From NORP309 sp964352735 (GTDB lineage: Bacteria; Pseudomonadota; Gammaproteobacteria; Xanthomonadales; Marinicellaceae): 64,000 nucleotides of DNA. The notes under the pieces were generated by a model. It worked only from the letters and a program-made list of their open reading frames with translations. It ran no database searches and was not told the origin of the DNA. Positions 9,502 through 16,116 of the stretch are shown here, in pieces (within the stretch, counting starts at the first letter, position 1; every line of letters starts with the position of its first letter). Location of the stretch: the NCBI GenBank assembly GCA_964352735.1, contig CAYGTC010000007.1:1-64000 (forward strand), given 5' to 3'. A program made the position numbers and the translations under genes.

Positions 9502-10298
9502 GCCCTAAAGAAAAAATGGATAAAAGCATAGTAGAATGGTGCAGCGGCAATCAGTGAATCAAACCGATCTAAAAATCCCCCGTGGCCGGGCAATAAAAAA
9601 CCACTGTCTTTAATATTTGCATGTCGCTTCAATAATGAGGCAAACAAGTCACCGATTACAGACAATGCGGCTATTAAAGGGAATATCAGTATGAATTCCA
9701 GTATTTTTTGATCAAATAAATGTGCAACGAAATAGGCATATATGGCTGTCAATATGAGGGCCCCCATCAATCCTTCTATGGTTTTACCAGGACTGACCCG
9801 TGGCGCCAATTTGTGTTTACCAAAACTCTTACCTGCAACATAGGCGCCAATATCAGCAACCCAAACTAAAAAGAATAAGGCCAATGTCAAACCCGGACCA
9901 TACTTTTGTATTTCGTGAAGTGACATCAAAGCAGAGCCAAATAACAACAGCACCCCAATTCCAAAAGTATATTTTATCATGGACTTATGTTTGCCTTGTT
10001 CTGGATTATTGATCCAAATAAAGGCCATCAACCACAATACACTGGAGGCCACTAATATGCGAACCACATCAATATCTATGGAGTGATTATAATTGATGAG
10101 AAATGTAATCATGGCCACTGCCAAAGCAATAATGACTGAGTTGACTCTATTGGGTTTAACCAACTGACACCACTCAAATGCAATCATCAAAACCAAAAAT
10201 GAACTGAACAGACCAAAAGCCAATGCATTTCCATACCAAATGGTTAATAAAACCAATGGAGCCAATAAAACTGCAGTAATAATTCGTTGTTTCAGCAT
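9498..10298 (-). CDS. cdsA: Phosphatidate cytidylyltransferase CdsA
   Basis: Makes CDP-diacylglycerol from phosphatidic acid and CTP at the inner membrane, the branch point to all phospholipids. The protein is hydrophobic throughout (about seven or eight membrane segments). Near its end it carries the family signature S-x-x-K-R followed by KDSGFLLPGHGGFLDRFDS. 266 residues is usual. It overlaps uppS by 7 bases upstream and dxr by 4 bases downstream. Assignment is clear from the signature. Confidence 0.96.
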   Translation of the reverse strand: MLKQRIITAVLLAPLVLLTIWYGNALAFGLFSSFLVLMIAFEWCQLVKPNRVNSVIIALAVAMITFLINYNHSIDIDVVRILVASSVLWLMAFIWINNPEQGKHKSMIKYTFGIGVLLLFGSALMSLHEIQKYGPGLTLALFFLVWVADIGAYVAGKSFGKHKLAPRVSPGKTIEGLMGALILTAIYAYFVAHLFDQKILEFILIFPLIAALSVIGDLFASLLKRHANIKDSGFLLPGHGGFLDRFDSLIAAAPFYYAFIHFFFRA

Positions 10299-11068
10299 GA
10301 TGGTTCTTCCCCTTTAACTTGTTTAGATGTCTTACCAAAACGTCTTTCTCTTTGACAATAGGATAGTATCGCCAGTTTTAGACTCTCTTCGTCAAAGTCT
10401 GGCCACAATGTTTCAGTAAAATATAACTCTGTATATGCCATTTGCCACAACAAAAAATTCGATATACGTTGTTCTCCACCTGTTCTGATGAGTAGATCTG
10501 GATCCGGAATGTTTCCTAAAGACAAAAAAGAACTGAAGTTTTGTTCATTAATGTCTTGTGTTGTGAATGTGTTATTCTCTAAAGCCTCAACACACTTTTT
10601 CGCAGCCTGTACGATGTCCCATCGCCCCCCATAATTGACGGCAATAGTCAGCACCATTTTATTGTTATCTCTGGTCAAGTCTGATACTTGGCACATTCGA
10701 TTTCTCAACCCAGATGAGAATCTAGATAAGTCACCAATAAAATTTAAGCGCACGCCATTGGCATGCAATTCAGGCACTTCTTTTTTTAATGCTCGGGTAA
10801 AAAGCTCCATCAACATAGAGACTTCTTTTTCTGGCCTCGACCAATTTTCACTACTGAAGGCAAAAAGTGTCAACCATTTGATGTCTTGCTTGGAGGCTTC
10901 TTTGATGGTTTTTCGAACTGCACTGACTCCAGCTTTGTGACCAGATGTTCGATACTTGCCTTTTTGAATGGCCCAGCGACCGTTGCCATCCATGATAATG
11001 GCGACATGCCGTGGAGTTTTTTGAGATGATTCAATCAAAGTTATGTGCTCATTATGAGACCTCAGCAT
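10292..11068 (-). CDS. uppS: Undecaprenyl diphosphate synthase UppS, start codon inside a mobile element
   Basis: Cis-prenyltransferase that makes the C55 lipid carrier for peptidoglycan and other cell-surface polymers. The catalytic Asp27 is in HVAIIMDGNGRWA, the family's first conserved block; SFSSENWSRP and RTGGEQRISNFLLWQ are further blocks. With the ATG at 11068 the protein is 258 residues and the block is placed as in E. coli. That ATG and the next four codons (MLRS) lie inside the terminal inverted repeat of the element at 11056-11214. A longer form starting with TTG at 11119 (17 more residues) would lie deeper in the element. No good Shine-Dalgarno is visible for either. The gene body looks intact and it is presumably essential. 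Confidence 0.94.
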   Translation of the reverse strand: MLRSHNEHITLIESSQKTPRHVAIIMDGNGRWAIQKGKYRTSGHKAGVSAVRKTIKEASKQDIKWLTLFAFSSENWSRPEKEVSMLMELFTRALKKEVPELHANGVRLNFIGDLSRFSSGLRNRMCQVSDLTRDNNKMVLTIAVNYGGRWDIVQAAKKCVEALENNTFTTQDINEQNFSSFLSLGNIPDPDLLIRTGGEQRISNFLLWQMAYTELYFTETLWPDFDEESLKLAILSYCQRERRFGKTSKQVKGEEPSC

Positions 11069-11214
11069 AACAATATGACAAAAGAAAAAATAGAGAACAT
11101 CTGCCTGATTGAGGCGCAAATTTTAGGTAATAGCTGGCTATTGGCGAAATTTGCAACAAAAAGCTGGTAGATTTAATCATTTTTTATTTGTTATCATAGT
11201 TATGTTGAGGTCTC
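11056..11214. mobile_element. 159-bp palindromic MITE-like element, copy 1
   Basis: The ends are inverted: 11056-11071 (gagacctcagcataac) and 11199-11214 match at 15 of 16 bases. The whole 159 bp is an imperfect palindrome centred on AATAGCTGGCTATT (11129-11142). A second copy of exactly the same length, with the same core at the same offset, lies at 22757-22915. There is no coding capacity for a transposase, so it would have to move by an enzyme encoded elsewhere. No clear target duplication is visible at this copy. It fills most of the gap between frr and uppS. Confidence 0.75.
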
Positions 11215-11229
11215 TCGTTAAACAAATAA

Positions 11230-11787
11230 CTAAATTTCCATTAATTCAGCTTCTTTGTCTTTTACAATAACATCTACTTTGGCAACAAATTCGTCTGTCA
11301 GTTTCTGTATTGAGTCTTCAGATTGATGTAATTCATCTTCTGTAATTTCTTTTTCATTCAACAACATTTTGAAGTCCTGATTAGCAGATCTTCTGATGTT
11401 TCTTATGGCAATCTTACAATTTTCACCATGTCCGTGTACTACTTTCACCATTTCCTTCCTTCTTTCCTCAGTTAATGGGGGCAATGGTAGGCGAATAACC
11501 AAACCGGCACTGATAGGATTAAGGCCCAATGATGAAGTCATTATGGCTTTCTCAATTGGTGCCACCATGTCTTTTTCCCAAGGCGTGATGGACAAAGTAC
11601 GAGAATCTGCTACAGCGACATTTGCCACTTGGTTTAAAGCAGTTGATGATCCATAATAATCAACAGTAATATTGTCCAATAAAGCGGTATTAGCCCTACC
11701 AGTTCTGACTCCTGCCAGATCACTTTTCAGTGACTCTACGCTTTTACCCATTTTTACTTTTGCATCATCTAATATTTCGTCTATCAT
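11230..11787 (-). CDS. frr: Ribosome recycling factor
   Basis: Splits the post-termination ribosome together with EF-G. The 185-residue chain has the two-domain RRF pattern: a three-helix bundle interrupted by the small beta domain (DNITVDYYGSSTALNQVANV), then the conserved PLPPLTEERRKEMVK stretch and a long helix with RNIRRSANQD. Length equals that of E. coli RRF. It lies 39 bases after pyrH in the conserved order tsf-pyrH-frr. The 160-bp element begins 15 bases beyond its stop. Confidence 0.98.
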   Translation of the reverse strand: MIDEILDDAKVKMGKSVESLKSDLAGVRTGRANTALLDNITVDYYGSSTALNQVANVAVADSRTLSITPWEKDMVAPIEKAIMTSSLGLNPISAGLVIRLPLPPLTEERRKEMVKVVHGHGENCKIAIRNIRRSANQDFKMLLNEKEITEDELHQSEDSIQKLTDEFVAKVDVIVKDKEAELMEI

Positions 11788-11826
11788 GGTATATTCTCTT
11801 TATGTTATCTGATCGATTGAAATCAT

Positions 11827-12552
11827 TTAGTTATTTTGAACAATTGTTCCAATGTTTTCACCCTGGATGATTTTCATCAAAGCACCAGGTTTGCCCATAT
11901 TGAAAATTCTGATTGGCATATTCTGGTCTCTACACAAAACTACCGCAGCAGTATCCATAACAGCCAATTTCTTTTCAATAACTTCGTCATACGTGAGCTC
12001 ATCATATTTCACAGCATCCGAATTTGTTACAGGATCAGCAGAAAAGACACCATCTACTTTGGTTGCTTTAATCACAACCTCAGCATCAATTTCTATGGCA
12101 CGCAAACTCGCAGCTGAGTCCGTGGTAAAAAACGGATTACCAATTCCGGCAGCAAACACTGTTACATTTCCCTTTTCAAGATGACGAATAGCTTTTCGTC
12201 GAATATAGTCTTCACAAACCTCATGGATTTGTATCGCTGACATCACCCTGACTTTCGATCCTTGTTTTTCAATGGCATTTTGAAGGGCCAATGAATTCAT
12301 AACTGTTGCTAACATGCCCATGTGATCGCCTGTTACTCGATCTATGCCAGATTTAGCCAATCCAGCACCACGAAAAATGTTACCACCACCTATGACAATG
12401 CCTATTTCAACACCATCCTGCTTAATTTGATGGATTTCGGCGGCAATTCTATTGATCACTTTTGGATCAATACCATATTCCTCCTCGCCCATCAGGGCTT
12501 CACCACTGAGTTTGAGGAGAACTCTTTTAAATTTTGGAGGTTTATTCGCCAC
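11827..12552 (-). CDS. pyrH: UMP kinase PyrH
   Basis: Phosphorylates UMP to UDP in pyrimidine nucleotide synthesis (hexameric bacterial type, amino acid kinase fold). Visible motifs are KRVLLKLSGEALMG at the N-terminus, the GGGNIFRG loop, and DHMGMLATVMN. The open frame reaches a TTG at 12579, but a GTG at 12552 gives 241 residues, the E. coli length, and starts just before the family's usual KPPKFKRVLLK opening. That start overlaps the tsf stop by 11 bases, implying coupling. The exact start is uncertain; the function is not. Confidence 0.95.
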   Translation of the reverse strand: MANKPPKFKRVLLKLSGEALMGEEEYGIDPKVINRIAAEIHQIKQDGVEIGIVIGGGNIFRGAGLAKSGIDRVTGDHMGMLATVMNSLALQNAIEKQGSKVRVMSAIQIHEVCEDYIRRKAIRHLEKGNVTVFAAGIGNPFFTTDSAASLRAIEIDAEVVIKATKVDGVFSADPVTNSDAVKYDELTYDEVIEKKLAVMDTAAVVLCRDQNMPIRIFNMGKPGALMKIIQGENIGTIVQNN

Positions 12553-13420
12553 GTGCTTGCGCCATGACCTCTTCTGCAAAATTATCTTCTTTCTTTTCTA
12601 TGCCTTCACCAACTTCAAGTCTGGTGAATGAAACTACTTCAGCACTTTTGGATTTCAGCAATTTCTCAACGGTCATATCTGGATCTTTAACAAATGGTTG
12701 TCCATACAATGTAACACCTGCTAAAAATTTACGCAATCTACCGCCAATCATTTTTTCAACAATTTCAGGTGGTTTACCACTATCAGCTACTTGTGCAATC
12801 AAAATTTCTTTTTCTTTTGCAATGTAGTCTTCGGGTACATCTTTTTCAGAAACAAATTCCGGGTTGACTGCAGCTACGTGCATCGCAATGTCTTTTGCCA
12901 ATGCTTCATCATCAGTATTGACGTTAACAACCACACCAATTTTGACACCGTGGATATAGTGTCCGAAAACACCAGATTCCGCAGTTAATTGTTTGATGCG
13001 TCTGATCTGAATATTTTCACCAATCTTCGAAATCAAAGCTGTTCTGATGGTTTCTAAAGACTCACCATCAATTTCGCTGGCGATCAATTCCTCTACACTC
13101 TCAGAGCCTAATTTAAGCGCTTGATTGGCAACAACATCAGAAAAGGCTAAAAATCCATCATCTTTAGCTACAAAGTCAGTTTCACTGTTAACTTCAACCA
13201 TTGTAACGGTTTTACCATCATCAGAAGAGACAATTTTAACTACACCTTCAGCAGCAACACGACCAGATTTTTTTGCCGCTTTTGCAGCACCTGATTTGCG
13301 CATTTCTTCAATTGCCACTTCAATGTCAGCATTTGCAGCAACCAAAGCTTTTTTACATTCCATCATACCAGCACCGGTACGTTCTCTTAGTTCTTTAACC
13401 ATTGCAGCAGTAACGCTCAT
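12542..13420 (-). CDS. tsf: Translation elongation factor Ts
   Basis: Guanine-nucleotide exchange factor for EF-Tu. The N-terminal UBA-like domain (TAAMVKELRERTGAGMMECK) and the exchange-core motif TDFVAKDDGF are characteristic. 292 residues is in the usual range. It follows rpsB after about 105 bases containing two hairpins, and its end overlaps pyrH. The order rpsB-tsf-pyrH-frr is conserved across bacteria. Confidence 0.98.
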   Translation of the reverse strand: MSVTAAMVKELRERTGAGMMECKKALVAANADIEVAIEEMRKSGAAKAAKKSGRVAAEGVVKIVSSDDGKTVTMVEVNSETDFVAKDDGFLAFSDVVANQALKLGSESVEELIASEIDGESLETIRTALISKIGENIQIRRIKQLTAESGVFGHYIHGVKIGVVVNVNTDDEALAKDIAMHVAAVNPEFVSEKDVPEDYIAKEKEILIAQVADSGKPPEIVEKMIGGRLRKFLAGVTLYGQPFVKDPDMTVEKLLKSKSAEVVSFTRLEVGEGIEKKEDNFAEEVMAQARGE

Positions 13421-13438
13421 GTTTAAGTCCTCATTGTT

Positions 13439-13512
13439 TACGAGACAAATCTCGTGTCATTATTAAAACATAATAAGTGCAAGAACGAATGACGAGTCAT
13501 CCTTGCACTTGG
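13439..13512 (-). promoter_or_regulatory. Two stem-loops between rpsB and tsf
   Basis: The first hairpin (13475-13512) has a 9-bp stem of aagtgcaag with cttgcactt and an inner 5-bp stem. The second (13439-13454) pairs ACGAGA with TCTCGT around a CAAA loop. Neither is followed by a U-run on the minus strand. They may attenuate or process the rpsB-tsf transcript, lowering tsf relative to rpsB or stabilising the ends. The base pairing is seen in the sequence; the role is inferred. Confidence 0.5.
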
Positions 13513-13525
13513 TATCATCGTAAGA

Positions 13526-14404
13526 TTAATCTTCAGTTTTTTTTGCCACTTTTTTCTTTGTGACTTTTTTCTTTGCAGGTGCAGACTCTTTAGTTTCTTC
13601 TGCAGCAGCTTCAACAGGTTCTGCGGCAGCCTCAACTGGTTCTGCAGCAGCTTCTGGTTCTGTTTTTTCTGCTTTTTGTTTAACTTCTTTCTTAACTTTT
13701 TCTGCATCAGCAGGAGTAGGCATTGAAGCCCTTCCTTCTAATATGGCATCAGCAACAGTAACAGAATAAAGATTAATGGCTTTCATGGCATCATCATTAC
13801 CAGGAATGATATAGTCAACACCGTCAAATGAGTTATTGGTATCAACCACAGCAATCACTGGAATACCCAATGTTCTGGCTTCTTTAATAGCAATCGATTC
13901 ATGTTTGGTATCAACAACAAACATCGCATCAGGAACACCAGCCATTTCTTTGATGCCACCTAAGCTTTTTTCTAATTTAGTCAACTCTCTTTCATGTTTC
14001 AACTGCTCTTTCTTGATCAGTTTATCCATGCGGCCATCAGTTTTCATCGTTTCAATTTCACGAATACGATTAATGGACTGTTTAACTGTTTTGTAGTTGG
14101 TCATCATACCACCTAACCAACGATTGGTAACATATGGCATACCACATCTGATGGCTTCTTGCTTCATCACTTTACTGGCAGAGCGTTTGGTTCCCACAAA
14201 AAGAATTTTACCACGACGAGAAGCCAATGAACTGACATAGTTTAAAGCATCTTGCATGAGCTGTTCAGTTTTAGACAAATCGATGATGTGAATTTTGTTT
14301 TTTGTACCAAAAATGTATTGATCCATTTTTGGGTTCCAGTATCTGGTATTGTGTCCAAAATGAACACCAGCTTCCAGTAGCTGTTTAACATTAACACTAG
14401 CCAT
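13526..14404 (-). CDS. rpsB: 30S ribosomal protein S2 with charged C-terminal tail
   Basis: Small-subunit protein that docks late near the mRNA exit side and interacts with S1. The core (about 1-235) is a standard S2: MASVNVKQLLEAGVHFGHNTRYWNPKM at the start and DAMFVVDTKHESIAIKEA in the middle. Beyond it is a tail of about 55 residues not present in E. coli S2 (241 residues). The tail repeats EPVEAAA and ends in a lysine-rich block (KKKVTKKKVAKKTED). It begins the operon with tsf, and a strong promoter with a GC-rich discriminator lies at 14583-14611. Confidence 0.97.
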   Translation of the reverse strand: MASVNVKQLLEAGVHFGHNTRYWNPKMDQYIFGTKNKIHIIDLSKTEQLMQDALNYVSSLASRRGKILFVGTKRSASKVMKQEAIRCGMPYVTNRWLGGMMTNYKTVKQSINRIREIETMKTDGRMDKLIKKEQLKHERELTKLEKSLGGIKEMAGVPDAMFVVDTKHESIAIKEARTLGIPVIAVVDTNNSFDGVDYIIPGNDDAMKAINLYSVTVADAILEGRASMPTPADAEKVKKEVKQKAEKTEPEAAAEPVEAAAEPVEAAAEETKESAPAKKKVTKKKVAKKTED

Positions 14405-14577
14405 GCTATTATTTTCCTATTATTTAAAAGTCGCTTTTAGATTGCAACTTGAGGGTTATAAACAAAGCACCATACTTGAACAACAACCAATATTAAACTG
14501 GCACCCGGTTAATTCATTTAGTACGATGCAGGATTTTCATTAAAATTTTGAGAACAGTCTAACTCTTCTCAAAAGCC
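14405..14577 (-). promoter_or_regulatory. rpsB 5' leader
   Basis: About 170 bases of untranslated leader separate the predicted transcription start near 14577 from the rpsB ATG. It contains a short hairpin (GAGAA pairing with TTCTC around 14551-14571) and further pairing possibilities. In gammaproteobacteria the rpsB leader is known to be the target of autoregulation by S2. Whether this leader has that fold was not tested; length and position fit. Confidence 0.35.
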
Positions 14578-14582
14578 GCGGG

Positions 14583-14611
14583 ATTATACTTTATTTAATC
14601 ATCTTCAACAA
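14583..14611 (-). promoter_or_regulatory. Sigma-70 promoter of the rpsB operon
   Basis: Reading the minus strand, TTGTTG (14611-14606), a 17-base spacer and a perfect TATAAT (14588-14583) are followed at once by CCCGCGG. A GC-rich discriminator after the -10 box is typical of stringently controlled ribosomal promoters. The -35 box lies at the 3' end of epmC. Confidence 0.65.
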
Positions 14612-15201
14612 GCAACTTGGTTTTTTCTCTTTAACTTTTGCAAAATAACCCCCTCATGATCATCAATACCACTGTCTTGAGCAATCAAAGCCAATATTTC
14701 TCCAGCCCTTTTTGGGAAGCCATTGTTTATATATATGACCAATTGTTGGTACATTGAGCGTTCAAAAGATTGCGCACCTTCAACCTCATTATTTAAGTTG
14801 TCGACACTGGGCTCAAATTCAACACCCAACAATAACGAAAAGGCACATTCTATGGCTTGAGGCTTAACTTCGACTTGATAAAAGGCATTTTGTTGTTGTT
14901 GTGTTCGACCATCCTCAGCATACCAATAGCCATAATCATCTTGTTTTCGTCGCTCAACACCAGCCACGCACCAATGCGCCAATTCATGTAATGCACTTCG
15001 AATATAATCATGACTGTATTGAATCTGTGCTGGCTTATTTTCAATAGCAGCCTGGTAAAAGGGCTCATTAAAACCACCAATTATTTGGGTATTATAACCA
15101 TTCAGATAATGATTATTCAGCAAAGATAATAAAACAGGCAATTCCATAACAGATGTTTCATTTGGAAGATCAGAAGTTCGCCATTTAAACCGATGAACCA
15201 T
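14605..15201 (-). CDS. epmC: Elongation factor P hydroxylase EpmC
   Basis: Hydroxylates the beta-lysylated lysine of EF-P, the last step of its EpmA/EpmB/EpmC modification in gammaproteobacteria. The family pattern is clear: IIGGFNEPFY, then SALHELAHWCVAG with an HExxH-type metal site (His72, Glu73, His76), ERRKQDDYGYWYAEDGR, and VEVKPQAIECAF. 198 residues is slightly longer than E. coli YfcM/EpmC (182). It lies between map (divergent) and rpsB (same strand), an unusual place for it. epmA, epmB and efp are not in the window but should exist in the genome. Confidence 0.9.
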   Translation of the reverse strand: MVHRFKWRTSDLPNETSVMELPVLLSLLNNHYLNGYNTQIIGGFNEPFYQAAIENKPAQIQYSHDYIRSALHELAHWCVAGVERRKQDDYGYWYAEDGRTQQQQNAFYQVEVKPQAIECAFSLLLGVEFEPSVDNLNNEVEGAQSFERSMYQQLVIYINNGFPKRAGEILALIAQDSGIDDHEGVILQKLKRKNQVAC

Positions 15202-15300
15202 GAGTGTTTCAAATTTTTAGCGCTATTTATCGTAATTTTTAAGATTTAGCCAGCATTAAGCGATACAATACTTACTTTAGTCAAGAAAAAATAAATTAAC

Positions 15301-16098
15301 GTGCAAGTTGTAATTAAGTCAGAAAGTCAAATTGAAAAAATGAGAGTAGCAGGACGACTCGCTGCTGAAGTTCTTGATATGATTGAAGAACATATCGTAG
15401 CCGGCATCACCACTAATGAGTTGAATGAATTATGCCATGATTATATGGTCAATGTTCAAAAAACCATACCTGCACCTTTGCACTATGGTCATAAAACCAG
15501 CAAATACCCAAAAGGTTTTCCTAAATCAATTTGCACCTCAGTCAATCATGTGATTTGTCATGGCATTCCCAATGATAAAAAATTAAAAAACGGCGACATA
15601 ATCAATGTTGATATTACGGTCATAAAAGATGGCTGGCATGGCGACACTTCTCGTATGTTTACCGTTGGCAAAGTTGCAGGCCGCACACAAAAACTGATAG
15701 AGGTAACCAAAGAATGTATGGAGATTGGCATAAGAATGGTTAAACCTGGTGTCTGTTTGGGCGATATCGGTTATGCGATTTCACAACATGCAAAAAAACA
15801 TCGGTTCTCTGTAGTCAGAGAATATTGCGGTCATGGCATAGGTCAAGTGTTTCATGAATCCCCACAAGTTTTGCACTATGGTACCCAAGGGCATGGCATG
15901 CAATTACAAAAAGGCATGGCATTCACCATTGAGCCGATGATCAATGTCGGCAAAAGACATTCGAGATTACTAAGTGATGAATGGACGGTGATTACCAAAG
16001 ATAAAAGCCTATCAGCCCAATGGGAACATACCTTAGTTGTCACTGACACGGGTTATGAAGTGTTAACGGTCTCTGATAAATACCAATTCAATTACTGA
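15301..16098 (+). CDS. map: Methionine aminopeptidase, type I
   Basis: Removes the initiator methionine from new proteins. All five metal ligands are present: Asp104, Asp115 (INVDITVIKDGWHGD), His178 (CGHGIG), Glu211 (TIEPM) and Glu242 (WEHT). Translation starts with GTG at 15301. Between residues 60 and 73 there is an insertion of about eight residues (GHKTSKYP) relative to the usual APLNY-KGFPKS segment. It is divergent from epmC and lies 18 bases before glnD. The order map-glnD-dapD matches E. coli, where the three also neighbour rpsB. Confidence 0.97.
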   Translation: MQVVIKSESQIEKMRVAGRLAAEVLDMIEEHIVAGITTNELNELCHDYMVNVQKTIPAPLHYGHKTSKYPKGFPKSICTSVNHVICHGIPNDKKLKNGDIINVDITVIKDGWHGDTSRMFTVGKVAGRTQKLIEVTKECMEIGIRMVKPGVCLGDIGYAISQHAKKHRFSVVREYCGHGIGQVFHESPQVLHYGTQGHGMQLQKGMAFTIEPMINVGKRHSRLLSDEWTVITKDKSLSAQWEHTLVVTDTGYEVLTVSDKYQFNY

Positions 16099-16116
16099 AA
16101 CTGACTGACAACAACC

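Noticed and set aside
13438..13707. 89-codon lysine/glutamine-rich open frame overlapping the rpsB end
   Set aside because: It is an out-of-frame reading of the repetitive rpsB tail.
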